From NCBI GenBank assembly GCA_900103495.1, contig FMWZ01000016.1, forward strand, positions 1 to 64,000: a DNA stretch of 64,000 bases, given 5' to 3'. Each line of letters begins with the position of its first letter. Position 1 is the stretch's first letter. Of this stretch, positions 9,157 to 17,943 are shown piece after piece. A program made the translations under genes and the position numbers. Below the pieces are notes generated by a model that made no database searches, was not told where the DNA came from, and saw only the letters and a program-made list of their open reading frames with translations. The stretch comes from Lachnospiraceae bacterium G11 (GTDB lineage Bacteria; Bacillota; Clostridia; Lachnospirales; Lachnospiraceae).

Positions 9157-9870
9157 TTATTTCCCAATGGCTGACGCATCAATCATATATCCCACACCCC
9201 AAATCGTCTTTATGATTTCCGGGTTGTTGGAGTCCTTTTCGATTTTCTCACGCAAATGTCTTACGTGAACCGCCAGGGTGCCTTCACCCACAAACTCATC
9301 TCCCCATACTTCTGACAAAAGTTCGTCCTTGGTCACTACTCTGCCGGAATTCTCAAGAAGATACTTGAGGAGTTTAAACTCCATGGCCTTAAGGCTTACT
9401 GTTTCATTGCCTCTCTTTAAGCTGTAGGAGTTCACATCAAGGCTTACCTCATCCGTAATCTTTGCCGGTGTCTTGCTTTGCTCCTTTACGGCTTCCTTGG
9501 CCTTTTCATAGCGGAGAAGGGTGGTTTTTACCTTGGCAAGAAGCACATTCAAAGAATAGGGCTTCTTAATATAATCATCACCGCCGATGTTAAGGGCAAT
9601 CAGCACGTCGTCATCGCTGGTTCTGGCACTGATAAAGAAAATGGGCATATCAAAATCTTCTCTCACCTTCTTGCAAAGGTCAAAGCCCGACTTGTCGCCA
9701 AGATTAATATCCAAAAGAAGAAGAGAAACCTCATGGCGGCTAAGGAAGGTTACAGCCTCCTCGAAGCTTGTCACATAAGCCGTCTTCACATCAAACATAT
9801 TGAAGTATTCTGCGGTAGACTGAGCAATCACCTCATCGTCATCCACCATCAAAACTTTAAACTCATCCAT
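9157..9870 (-). CDS. OmpR-family response regulator
   Basis: A 237-aa protein: receiver domain (acidic pocket DDDE, phospho-acceptor Asp in LLLDIN, Thr/Ser in ISART, Lys in IKKPY) followed by a winged-helix DNA-binding domain ending in TIWGVGYMID. I prefer ATG 9870 to the GTG at 9879 because the AAGGG ribosome-binding site is 10 bp from the ATG and only 1 bp from the GTG. A TTAAGAA tandem repeat at 5753-5774 is a plausible target. Confidence 0.9.
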   Translation of the reverse strand: MDEFKVLMVDDDEVIAQSTAEYFNMFDVKTAYVTSFEEAVTFLSRHEVSLLLLDINLGDKSGFDLCKKVREDFDMPIFFISARTSDDDVLIALNIGGDDYIKKPYSLNVLLAKVKTTLLRYEKAKEAVKEQSKTPAKITDEVSLDVNSYSLKRGNETVSLKAMEFKLLKYLLENSGRVVTKDELLSEVWGDEFVGEGTLAVHVRHLREKIEKDSNNPEIIKTIWGVGYMIDASAIGK

Positions 9871-9916
9871 CTTCCCCACACCCTTTCATAAATGTAGTAA
9901 CAGTTATATTATACAT

Positions 9917-9948
9917 TAAAAAAGCGAAGAAGTTTCCCTCTTCGCTTT
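9917..9948 (-). terminator. Rho-independent terminator after putP
   Basis: Stem AAAGCGAAGA/TCTTCGCTTT at 9920-9948, followed on the minus strand by a T-run. Confidence 0.85.
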
Positions 9949-9960
9949 GATTTATTAAAT

Positions 9961-11493
9961 CTAGTTGGCAGCCTTCTCGAATTCCTCGATGATGCTCTTA
10001 TCAGGTTCCTTCGTAAGAAGTGAAACCACTACTGTGAAGATGAGTGACACGATAAATGCGGGAAGAAGTTCATATATTGAGAAGACTCCGCCGATGGGCT
10101 TAATTAAGAACTTCCATATAAATACCATTGCGCCGCCACTTACCATTCCGGCCAGTGCACCCTGCTTGGTGGTTCTCTTCCAGAAAAGTGCAAGAAGCAT
10201 TACAGGTCCAAAGGCTCCGCCGAATCCTGCCCATGCGAAGGATACGATTCTGAATACCGATGAGTCGGGATCGAGAGCAAGGATTACGCCAAGGATTGCG
10301 ATTCCTACAATTGCGATTCTTGCCACAAGGATTTTCTTCTTTTCGTCCATCTTAACGTTGAAGAACTCACCCATGATGTTTTCTGAAACGGACGAAGCCG
10401 CTGCAAGCATCTGGGAATCAGCAGTGGACATTGTGGCCGCAAGAATACCTGCAAGGATAAGACCCGCAACGATTGCTGCGAACACGCCGTTTTGTGAAAT
10501 CAAATCTGAAAGTTTAACAATAATTGTCTCTGCGGATGCTGCTGTGTTTAAGAATTCAACTTTGCCTGTAGCTGTAACTCCAAGTCCCGCAAGACCGATG
10601 ATCATTGCAAGTCCCATGGCAATGAAAACCCAGACTGTAGCCACTCTTCTTGATAAAGAAAGCTTCTGCTCATTTTCAATGGCCATGAATCTAAGTAAAA
10701 TGTGGGGCATTCCGAAATATCCAAGGCCCCATGCAAGGGTAGAGATTATGGCAATAACACCGCCGTAGCTTGCCGCAGTATTATTGGCAACATCATGATA
10801 CAGAGAAAGGCTGATGTGGCCGGGTAAAGCTTTGGCATTATCCATAACTGCATTCCATCCGCCTGCTACGTTGATTGCGAATCCAAGTACAACCACCAAG
10901 GCCACTGTCATAACGCAGCTCTGGATAAAGTCTGTGGTAGATACGGCCTTAAATCCGCCCATGATTGTGTAGCCTGTAATGATAAGCGCTGAAGCTACCA
11001 TGGCTACCACATAATTAACTCCGAAGAGTGAATGGAAAAGTTTACCGCAGGCAGCAAAGCCCGAAGCAGTATAAGGAACAAAGAATATAATAATAACAAG
11101 GGCCGCAATGGCGCTTAATGCATTCTTCTCATCGTGAAATCTCTTTGAGAAAAACTGCGGAATTGTGTAGGCATCAATGTTATAAGAATATCTTCTGAGT
11201 TTCTTTGAAACAATAAGCCAGTTTAAATAGGTTCCGACGCCCAGTCCCAAAATAGTCCAGAAGGGCTCACAGATTCCGCTAAAGTAAGCAAGTCCGGGGA
11301 TACCCATCAGAAGCCAGGATGACATATCTGATGCCTCGGCTGACATAGCGGTTACCAAAGGACCCATCTTACGACCTCCAAGATAGAAATCAGTGGAGTC
11401 GTTGTTACTCTTACTGTAAATAAATCCAATGGCAAGCATCATCAATAAATAAACAGCGATGGTCACCATGATGACAAAGGATAATGTGTTCAT
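9961..11493 (-). CDS. putP: Sodium/proline symporter PutP
   Basis: A 510-aa sodium:solute symporter (SSS family) with about 13 transmembrane helices. The N-terminal DFYLGGRKMGPLVTAMSAEA segment, the MSSWLLMGIPG helix and the central GGFKAVSTTDFIQ segment are PutP hallmarks, and the length equals that of PutP. It imports proline with Na+. The gene is monocistronic, with a terminator at 9917-9948 and an ATG preceded by GGAGGAGAG. Confidence 0.92.
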   Translation of the reverse strand: MNTLSFVIMVTIAVYLLMMLAIGFIYSKSNNDSTDFYLGGRKMGPLVTAMSAEASDMSSWLLMGIPGLAYFSGICEPFWTILGLGVGTYLNWLIVSKKLRRYSYNIDAYTIPQFFSKRFHDEKNALSAIAALVIIIFFVPYTASGFAACGKLFHSLFGVNYVVAMVASALIITGYTIMGGFKAVSTTDFIQSCVMTVALVVVLGFAINVAGGWNAVMDNAKALPGHISLSLYHDVANNTAASYGGVIAIISTLAWGLGYFGMPHILLRFMAIENEQKLSLSRRVATVWVFIAMGLAMIIGLAGLGVTATGKVEFLNTAASAETIIVKLSDLISQNGVFAAIVAGLILAGILAATMSTADSQMLAAASSVSENIMGEFFNVKMDEKKKILVARIAIVGIAILGVILALDPDSSVFRIVSFAWAGFGGAFGPVMLLALFWKRTTKQGALAGMVSGGAMVFIWKFLIKPIGGVFSIYELLPAFIVSLIFTVVVSLLTKEPDKSIIEEFEKAAN

Positions 11494-11522
11494 AATCTCT
11501 CCTCCAATTATATGATTTTATC

Positions 11523-11537
11523 ACACTACCATAGTGT
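11523..11537 (-). promoter_or_regulatory. Palindrome in the putP promoter region
   Basis: ACACTA-CCA-TAGTGT, a 6-bp perfect palindrome about 30 bp before putP. On the minus strand it overlaps a possible -10 TACACT with a poor -35 (TTCCAA) 17 bp further up, so a repressor could act here. The regulator is unknown. Confidence 0.35.
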
Positions 11538-11613
11538 AGCATGAATAAATTTAAATTGGAATAGTATTTTTATACATTATTTATCCTTTTTCCTCGGTCC
11601 GTTTCGAATTTTT

Positions 11614-12732
11614 CTAGTTGCCCCACACCTCTTCTGCGATTTCTTTCACCAATTTAAGCTTTGCCCACTGCTCATCTTCCGTAAGTTTATTGCCAATCTC
11701 ACAGGATGCAAAGCCACACTGGGGGCTTAAACACAGTCTCTCAAGAGGAATATACTGAGCTGCCTCGTGAATTCTTTCGATTACCTTATCCTTATCCTCC
11801 AGGTCAGGTTTCTTGGTCGTAATCAGTCCCAATACAACTTTCTTATCCTCCGACACCTTTTGAAGAGGCAGGAATCCGCCGGAGCGCTCATCATCATATT
11901 CAAGGAAGAGGGCATCTACATTTTCTTTGGCAAAAACGTAGTCCGCTACTGTATCGTATGCACCGCTTGTAAAATACGCGGAATTGTAGTTGCCTCGGCA
12001 GATGTGGGATGTAATAACCATATCCTTCGGCTTTCCTTCAAGAGCCAGGTTGTTAACCTTAAGAATCTGAGCCTTTACATCTTCAAGATCAATTCCCAAA
12101 GCCTGATATCTTTGCTTTGCGGCATCCCCTACAATGGCACCCCATGTGCAGTCATCCAGCTGTAAGTTACGGCATCCCGCATCATAGAACTGCTTGATGA
12201 CATCACGGTATGCCTTGGCAATATCTTCTATAAGTTCATCATTTGTGGGATAGAACTTTCTGGTGGTTTCAAAGTTTGCCGGAACAATCATCTGCTGGAA
12301 AGTCTGTGCAGGAGCAGGTATTGTGTACTTTGCCACGGTGTTTTCATCTTCAAACTGTTTTAAAAACTTAAAGTACTCCACAAAGGGATGAGGTTTGGCC
12401 TTAATCTTTCCAACCAAATATGTATCATCAAGGACTGCCAGAACTCCGTTAAACTGCACGCCCTTTCCTGTGTGCTCGTGGGCTACGCCCTCAAATCCCC
12501 ACATGAAATCCAGATGCCAGAAGGTTCTTCTGAATTCGCCGTCTGTAATCACGTGGAATCCCAGTTCCTTTTGTTTGGCAACTAGCTTGGTAATCTCCTC
12601 ATTAATTACACTATCCAGTTCCTCTTTACTGATTTTCCCCTCCTGAAATGAAGCCTTCGCGTCCTTAACCACCTGGGGTCTTAGGAAACTTCCTACGAAA
12701 TCGTATCTGTAAGGTGTTGAAATTTTGCTCAT
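11614..12732 (-). CDS. MetE-like (cobalamin-independent methionine synthase C-terminal family) methyltransferase
   Basis: A 372-aa single-domain member of the UROD/MetE-like barrel family (YxjG/YxjH type). The zinc ligands expected for thiol activation are visible as His and Cys in SHICRGNY and Cys in SPQCGFAS. The family transfers a methyl group to a thiol, usually homocysteine, but these short forms lack the folate-binding N-terminal half of MetE, so the methyl donor is uncertain. ATG 12732 is chosen because GGAGG lies 8 bp upstream; the in-frame ATG at 12747 precedes that site. It is divergent from a LysR regulator that probably controls it. Confidence 0.88.
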   Translation of the reverse strand: MSKISTPYRYDFVGSFLRPQVVKDAKASFQEGKISKEELDSVINEEITKLVAKQKELGFHVITDGEFRRTFWHLDFMWGFEGVAHEHTGKGVQFNGVLAVLDDTYLVGKIKAKPHPFVEYFKFLKQFEDENTVAKYTIPAPAQTFQQMIVPANFETTRKFYPTNDELIEDIAKAYRDVIKQFYDAGCRNLQLDDCTWGAIVGDAAKQRYQALGIDLEDVKAQILKVNNLALEGKPKDMVITSHICRGNYNSAYFTSGAYDTVADYVFAKENVDALFLEYDDERSGGFLPLQKVSEDKKVVLGLITTKKPDLEDKDKVIERIHEAAQYIPLERLCLSPQCGFASCEIGNKLTEDEQWAKLKLVKEIAEEVWGN

Positions 12733-12767
12733 AAAAACGTCCTCCATATCTATTTTCGATAATGGAG

Positions 12768-12849
12768 ATTATAAACCTACCAATTCGATGGGTAAAATAT
12801 AGATAATATACGGTTTTTCATAGATTTAATCTATGGTTGATGTTATAAT
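12768..12849. promoter_or_regulatory. Divergent promoters with LysR-type operator
   Basis: The minus-strand promoter for the MetE-like gene has -10 TATAAT at 12768-12773 and -35 TTTACC at 12791-12796 (17-bp spacing). The plus-strand promoter for the LysR gene has -10 TATAAT at 12844-12849. The palindrome CATAGATTTAATCTATG (12819-12835) contains the T-N11-A signature of LysR sites and covers the plus-strand -35 region, consistent with autorepression plus activation of the divergent gene. Confidence 0.6.
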
Positions 12850-12880
12850 GAGTTGTAATTCTATCGTGGAGGCAGAGATA

Positions 12881-13777
12881 ATGACTTTAAAACAACTTCA
12901 GTATGCGGTAACCGTAGCAGAAACCGGCAACATGACGGAGGCAGCCAAAAAGCTGTTCATTGCACAACCCAGTCTTACCTCCTCTATCCACGAGCTGGAG
13001 AAAGAATATGGAATTACCATCTTCTCAAGATCCAATAAAGGAATTGAAGTTACCCCCGAAGGCGATGAATTCTTAGGCTTCGCCAGACAGATTCTTGATC
13101 AGACCAACCTCATGAACGAGCGCTATATCAATAAGTCAGTGACCAAGCAGCGCTTTTGCGTTTCATCACAGCACTATTCTTTTGCGGTGGAAGCCTTTGT
13201 GGAGCTTCTTAAAGAACAGGGCGGCGAGAAATACGAGTTTCACATGAGAGAGACTCAAACCTACGATATCATCGACGATGTGTCACACTTAAGAAGCGAA
13301 ATCGGGGTTCTATATATAAACGCATTTAATGAGACGGTAATCAGAAAGACTCTTAAAGACAACAATCTTTCCTTCGAGCCCCTCTTTACCGCAAAGCCCC
13401 ACGTTTTTCTCGGCAAGGACAATCCACTTGCTCAAAAGAAAAAGATCCGCATAGCGGACCTTAAACCTTATCCCCGTCTGTCTTACGAGCAGGGAAACCA
13501 TAATTCATTTTATTATTCCGAAGAAATCCTTAGCACCTTGGAGTGCGACAAGGACCTGGTGGTGTGCGACCGGGCCACCCTTTTTAACATGCTTATTGGC
13601 CTTAACGGATATACCATATGCAGCGGCATTATCAGCGAGGAATTAAACGGCCCCCATATCGTGGCCAGACCCCTGGATGTGGACGACCACATGGAAATAG
13701 GATACGTACTTCCTACCTCCATACGTCCTTCACACCTGACCCTCCGCTATATTGAGCTGTTGAAGAGGTTCACTTAG
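12881..13777 (+). CDS. LysR-family transcriptional regulator
   Basis: A 298-aa protein with the N-terminal LysR winged helix (LKQLQYAVTVAETGNMTEAA ... AQPSLTSSIHELE) and a C-terminal substrate-binding-like effector domain. The start is ATG 12881, with GGAGG 8 bp before it; an in-frame ATG at 12833 lies inside the operator and is upstream of the predicted transcript start. Its divergent neighbour, the MetE-like enzyme, is the likely target, which suggests a sulfur or methionine signal. Confidence 0.9.
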   Translation: MTLKQLQYAVTVAETGNMTEAAKKLFIAQPSLTSSIHELEKEYGITIFSRSNKGIEVTPEGDEFLGFARQILDQTNLMNERYINKSVTKQRFCVSSQHYSFAVEAFVELLKEQGGEKYEFHMRETQTYDIIDDVSHLRSEIGVLYINAFNETVIRKTLKDNNLSFEPLFTAKPHVFLGKDNPLAQKKKIRIADLKPYPRLSYEQGNHNSFYYSEEILSTLECDKDLVVCDRATLFNMLIGLNGYTICSGIISEELNGPHIVARPLDVDDHMEIGYVLPTSIRPSHLTLRYIELLKRFT

Positions 13778-13806
13778 TTCCCTATCCTTTTCCTCTTTCT
13801 TTTCTT

Positions 13807-14442
13807 TCATCCAGTGCTTCTTGTCATTTGAAAGAACTGCTCTACATGATTTTTAATTGCTTTTTCGCACTCTTTTGCCCTGTTCGGTTCTCTGTCCCAG
13901 ATTCCCATATACATGATAACCGGTGCATAAAACATCGCTGCAAGCACCTTAGGATCTCCCTTTTTTATTGCGCCGTTTTGGATCAACTGTTCAAACAGCT
14001 TTTCATCATACCCAAGCATAGCATCAACATAACGCTTCGTATACATCTCACCCAATTCTTTACTTTGGAATTGGGATATTGTCATCATTTGGCGTACCTG
14101 CTTTGAATATTCATCAGTCATTGAAAAACGGACGAATGTCAAAACATTTTCGCTTAATCCTTCTGCTGAAATGCCGGTGTATACATCCACATCTTTTTTA
14201 TTCAGTTCCACATTTTTCCCATTTCCCAGATGAACCGAGAGCTTTTCAAAAAAATCTTTATATTTTTCCTCGGACTCTACTATGATTCGGTCAAAAATCT
14301 GCTGTTTACTTGCAAAGTGTTTATAGAGAGCAGCCTTCGATATTCCTAAGGGAGCGGCAATATCACTCATGGATGTTCCATCATATCCCTTCTTTGAAAA
14401 CTGTTTAAGCGCCTCTTCAAGAATCAATTCTTTCGTATTCAT
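13807..14442 (-). CDS. TetR/AcrR-family transcriptional repressor
   Basis: A 211-aa protein with the TetR helix-turn-helix at residues 1-50 (ILEEALKQFSKKGYDGTSMSDIA ... KAALYKHFASK) and a helical ligand-binding domain. Its ATG overlaps the TGA of the preceding hydrolase by 4 bp (ATGA), so the two are co-translated. A 16-bp inverted repeat around the operon's -10 box (15395-15435) is the likely operator, making this an autorepressed pair. Confidence 0.9.
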   Translation of the reverse strand: MNTKELILEEALKQFSKKGYDGTSMSDIAAPLGISKAALYKHFASKQQIFDRIIVESEEKYKDFFEKLSVHLGNGKNVELNKKDVDVYTGISAEGLSENVLTFVRFSMTDEYSKQVRQMMTISQFQSKELGEMYTKRYVDAMLGYDEKLFEQLIQNGAIKKGDPKVLAAMFYAPVIMYMGIWDREPNRAKECEKAIKNHVEQFFQMTRSTG

Positions 14443-15353
14443 CTATTCTTCTCCACGAACTCATCTAGTACACGATTTATCTCTTCGCTGTTACCCGCCA
14501 TCAAATGACCTCCGCCCGAAAAGAAAGCAGATGTGCAGTCGGGAATCTCCTTACTCCAAAGCTTTGCCTTATCCGGATTGGCCAGTTTATCATCGTCAGA
14601 ATGAATAATGAGAACAGGTACTTTAATATTTCTTAAATCATAATTCTCATAGTGATTGGTATGATCCTTGTTCACCACATCTCCATCGAAAACTATGCCC
14701 GCCCTGCGCTCTTTCAACGGAATAATCTGCTTAATAACGCTTCTTTCCATTCCCATAATCGGTTTGAATAACGGGCTAATCATCCACATGACAAAGTCGT
14801 TACAAGCCGCTTCCGGTGGTCCTGTCATTCCGGAAGCAGGTTCAGTAGGTTTCTCCGTTGCCGGATATCCGGAGCAATACAGAATAAGGCCCTTACATCT
14901 TTCCGGATACATCAAAGCAAATCTCTGTGCAACTGTCCCTCCGGCGCTTGTTGCCACAGCAAAAACTTTATCTATGTCAAGTGAATCCAATAATTGGGTA
15001 AATTCTTCCACCTGCATATCTACTGTAGCACCTTCCGGCATATCTGTCCCCGGATATCCGAATCTGGATGGTGCAATAACCCTGTAATCATCTGTGCGTC
15101 CGCTTAACACGTCAAAGCCCTGATCATAACCTCCTGTGATTCCATGAAAGACCAAAAAGGCTTCGCCCTGGCCCTCATCTATATAACTGACCTTTCCATA
15201 TGAGCTGTTTATGGTTTCTGCTTTTGCCTCATAAACCGCGAATCTGTTCAAAGCAGCTTTCCTGACCATCAAAAAATCTGTTGCTAAAGCCAATATGACA
15301 ATGCTCGCTATGGTTAATGTTATCATTTTAGTTCTTTTCCTTTTCATCTCCAT
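14439..15353 (-). CDS. Membrane-anchored alpha/beta hydrolase
   Basis: A 304-aa hydrolase with a single N-terminal transmembrane helix and an outward-facing catalytic domain. The nucleophile elbow reads AVATSAGG (A-x-S-x-G instead of G-x-S-x-G), the oxyanion segment is FHGITGG, the acid is in IHSDDD and the catalytic His in GGGHLMAG. The substrate is unknown. I use ATG 15353 (MEMKRKR) because the frame's first ATG at 15413 lies upstream of the predicted transcription start. It is regulated by the TetR protein encoded next in the operon. Confidence 0.85.
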   Translation of the reverse strand: MEMKRKRTKMITLTIASIVILALATDFLMVRKAALNRFAVYEAKAETINSSYGKVSYIDEGQGEAFLVFHGITGGYDQGFDVLSGRTDDYRVIAPSRFGYPGTDMPEGATVDMQVEEFTQLLDSLDIDKVFAVATSAGGTVAQRFALMYPERCKGLILYCSGYPATEKPTEPASGMTGPPEAACNDFVMWMISPLFKPIMGMERSVIKQIIPLKERRAGIVFDGDVVNKDHTNHYENYDLRNIKVPVLIIHSDDDKLANPDKAKLWSKEIPDCTSAFFSGGGHLMAGNSEEINRVLDEFVEKNR

Positions 15354-15394
15354 ACTTTCTCCATGTTGTTTTCGATATCCCTTGGCAAAGAAAA

Positions 15395-15442
15395 GTGACC
15401 CATCGGTAACCATATTATAGTTACCGACCGGTCACTTGTCAA
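15395..15442 (-). promoter_or_regulatory. Promoter and TetR operator of the hydrolase-tetR operon
   Basis: Near-consensus minus-strand promoter: -35 TTGACA (15437-15442), 17-bp spacer, -10 TATAAT (15414-15419). A 16-bp inverted repeat flanks the -10: GTGACCGGTCGGTAAC (minus strand, 15420-15435) and its mirror at 15395-15410, with only two mismatches. One arm fills the spacer and the other covers the start site. That is a textbook repression layout for a TetR dimer pair. Confidence 0.8.
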
Positions 15443-15487
15443 GTCTGCTTTATACAACCTAGAGAAATATTTTAAAATATATAAAGC

Positions 15488-15970
15488 TTAAAGTTCCTTT
15501 TTCATGTAACCGCATGTGAATGGGAAAAAGTCAAATTTATGAGTCCCAACATGTACTGCCCCTGCTTTTTCATACCATTCACGCAGCCTGATATTTTCCT
15601 CAACAATACCAATATTCATCACATTGCAACCAAGCTCTTTCGCCATACTAAAAGCATGGTCAATCAGCTTTTTCCCTATACCTTTATGCCGATAATCCGG
15701 TAAGACCGCAACATTATTCAATTCGCACTCGTTATTCTCCTGAATCAGCAAAGAATAATACCCGCAAAGAACTCCGTCATCCTCAAAGACATACATGGGA
15801 CGATGTTCTCCGTCCATATGCCACATTAATCTCTCTTCGGTTGTTGCAAATGCAGTAAATCTCGGTGCATTCTCTTCCGTAAATCCAAATTCATCTGCCA
15901 CAGTCATAAAGCTCTGTTTTATTAAACTGACACATGCCGGAATGTCTTCTCGGCGTACCTCTTTAATCAT
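15488..15970 (-). CDS. GNAT-family N-acetyltransferase
   Basis: A 160-aa single GNAT domain. Motif A, which binds the CoA pyrophosphate, is VLPDYRHKGIGKKLIDHA at about residues 88-105, preceded by the ELNNVAV strand. The acceptor substrate is unknown. Its start overlaps the HAD gene's stop by 4 bp (ATGA), so it is the third gene of a translationally coupled set. Confidence 0.88.
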   Translation of the reverse strand: MIKEVRREDIPACVSLIKQSFMTVADEFGFTEENAPRFTAFATTEERLMWHMDGEHRPMYVFEDDGVLCGYYSLLIQENNECELNNVAVLPDYRHKGIGKKLIDHAFSMAKELGCNVMNIGIVEENIRLREWYEKAGAVHVGTHKFDFFPFTCGYMKKEL

Positions 15971-16611
15971 TTATTTCTCCTATTATCTGTTAATACAGCT
16001 TCCAATTCCGAAAAGTTATTGACAATGGTACCATCATATGTGACGCCGTCTCTGTTGAATAGAATCGGTCTGATTCCGAATTCGGCTGCTGCATTGAGAT
16101 TATTTACGCTATTGTCGATAAAAATGCAATCTTCCGCACGACATTCCAAACGTGACAACGTAAGTTCGAAGATTTCGGGATCAGGTTTTTTTAACCCCAC
16201 ATCACCGCTTACGACCTTATCGAAGAAGCACTTGTTAATTCCATGAAGATTCATCAGGTATTCATTCCATTCGGAAACATCGTTTGAAAGCAACACCAGT
16301 TTACACTTACTGCCAATCCTCTCCGCAAAACCCTTGAACCCCGCATCAAATGTAAGATAATTCTCAAGATAATCCTTCATTGCAGCTTCCGGTTCATCGT
16401 ATCCGAGATACTCCAGAAACTCATTTGATGAAAGTACGCCTATCTGTGCTTTACTGAATATCTTTTCTTCGCGAAAAGCTTTTGTAATTCTTTCATATTC
16501 AGACTCGGCAAAGTGTTCGTATGTATATGGGATAAAGTATCCCTTACTTTCCTCTATTATCACACCGTACAAATCAATTAAAATATACTCTGTATGATTC
16601 ATAAATCTCAT
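15967..16611 (-). CDS. HAD-superfamily hydrolase with atypical motif I
   Basis: A 214-aa HAD-IA-like protein. Motif I reads LIDLYGVI: the nucleophile Asp is present, but the usual second Asp (general acid) is Tyr. Motif II is LLSNDVSEW, and motifs III/IV are KKPDPEIF and FIDNSVNN. The missing acid weakens phosphatase activity in most HADs, although YihX-like members tolerate Asn there. ATG 16611 follows AGGAGG closely; ATG 16602 is the alternative. It is in an operon with the XRE-methyltransferase and the GNAT gene. Confidence 0.8.
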   Translation of the reverse strand: MRFMNHTEYILIDLYGVIIEESKGYFIPYTYEHFAESEYERITKAFREEKIFSKAQIGVLSSNEFLEYLGYDEPEAAMKDYLENYLTFDAGFKGFAERIGSKCKLVLLSNDVSEWNEYLMNLHGINKCFFDKVVSGDVGLKKPDPEIFELTLSRLECRAEDCIFIDNSVNNLNAAAEFGIRPILFNRDGVTYDGTIVNNFSELEAVLTDNRRNK

Positions 16612-16627
16612 CTGCCTCCTCTGCAAA

Positions 16628-17743
16628 TCATTTTTTACCATAGGAGATCATGGTTCCTTTGAAGAAAGTGTACCCGGCATCGGGGTGCTCACTAAAGAAC
16701 TTTGAAATTTCAATATTGCGGTCAATATTACGTTCGGCTTCCTGACGTGTCATTCCATGTGAAGTAAAAAAGCGGATTGTGTCTTCACGCTGCTTTGGTG
16801 AAAGTCCTGCGTTCCAATCATTATAGTTTAAGAAATCCTGTTTTATTTCTTCATAGTCATCAAGCTGAGGCGTAACAAAATTTACCTTGTCATTCATTCT
16901 GACATCTACTTCACGCAGACCAAGTGATCGCATTATGTGAGCCGTGCGGATAGCCGCAGCATAGTCACGCCCCTGCTGTTCCAGCTCAGTTTTCCAATGC
17001 TTCTCCAAACCGTTGCGATTACACAATTCAAAGTAATCCATACCGTCAACATAAAGGCCGTTACACTCCAACTCACGGTTGGAATCAATACAGACTATTA
17101 GTGCATCCTTCTTCGCAAACTCAATGATCTTTGCAAGAAATGCCTTAGGATCATTCAAGTGTCTTAATACGGCCTCACAGAGCACAAGGTCATATTTCTC
17201 CCTTGCGTGATACTCCATTACATTCTTCGTAATGAAATGAACAGGGTAATCAGCATCCAAAAAGAGAGTTTTACCTACCTCAGTCAGTTTCTCAGTAACA
17301 TCAATTCCAGTATAGGAACTACCCTTTGGAAGAATTGGCATAAAAAGCTTTCCAAGATATCCCAGACCGCAGCCACAGTCAAGAACTTTTACAGGATCTT
17401 CTATTTTCCATACGGTCTCAATCAAGAAACGAGCATAATCGTCATTCCATGAATTCTTACGCGATCGAATCAGATAATCCAGTTTTTCAGTCCAAAATTC
17501 TGTCGACTCGGTGGAGGTCGGAAGATATGTTTCTTCCTGAAGAGGAACAAGACCAAGTAACTGATCTACTGAAACATCAAAGAATTCCGCCAATATAGGG
17601 AGATTTGTGATGTCAGGCATCGCATTGCCGTTTTCCCATTTGCTGATTGTCTGAAACGAAACGCCGATGACATCAGCTAATTGCTGCTGTGAAAGATGTT
17701 TTTTTCGACGTAGTTCCGCAATTCTTAATCTCAAGTTGGACAT
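16628..17743 (-). CDS. XRE-type regulator fused to a SAM-dependent methyltransferase
   Basis: A 371-aa fusion. Residues 1-62 are an HTH_3/XRE domain (IAELRRKKHLSQQQLADVIG ... ISKWENG). From about residue 115 a class I methyltransferase follows, with motif I LDCGCGLGYLG and an acidic residue ending strand 2 (YTGIDVT). It could be a metabolite-sensing regulator or a DNA-tethered methyltransferase; the substrate is unknown. ATG 17743 is set by GGAGG 5 bp upstream. Confidence 0.85.
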   Translation of the reverse strand: MSNLRLRIAELRRKKHLSQQQLADVIGVSFQTISKWENGNAMPDITNLPILAEFFDVSVDQLLGLVPLQEETYLPTSTESTEFWTEKLDYLIRSRKNSWNDDYARFLIETVWKIEDPVKVLDCGCGLGYLGKLFMPILPKGSSYTGIDVTEKLTEVGKTLFLDADYPVHFITKNVMEYHAREKYDLVLCEAVLRHLNDPKAFLAKIIEFAKKDALIVCIDSNRELECNGLYVDGMDYFELCNRNGLEKHWKTELEQQGRDYAAAIRTAHIMRSLGLREVDVRMNDKVNFVTPQLDDYEEIKQDFLNYNDWNAGLSPKQREDTIRFFTSHGMTRQEAERNIDRNIEISKFFSEHPDAGYTFFKGTMISYGKK

Positions 17744-17943
17744 AATTACCTCCAAGTTCTTGCGTTGCTGCATGCACTGCAAATTTACTTATATTCTTAT
17801 TATATCGATTCTTTATAAATTGTCTTTCGATTGTTAAGAGAATATTTTCAACCCGGAGGAGAATTATCATCCTCAATAGCCTTAGCCTCTGCGCTGGTCA
17901 GATCCAGCTCGTCCATATCCACCTTAATCTTTTTCGCATATAT

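Noticed and set aside
9965-10768. 267-codon plus-strand frame
   Set aside because: Antisense shadow of putP; low-complexity composition and no ribosome-binding site.
17857-17925. Small peptide gene (MDELDLTSAEAKAIEDDNSPPG), e.g. a bacteriocin leader
   Set aside because: No ribosome-binding site at a usable distance and no modification genes. It is in frame with the upstream methyltransferase, so a remnant is more likely.
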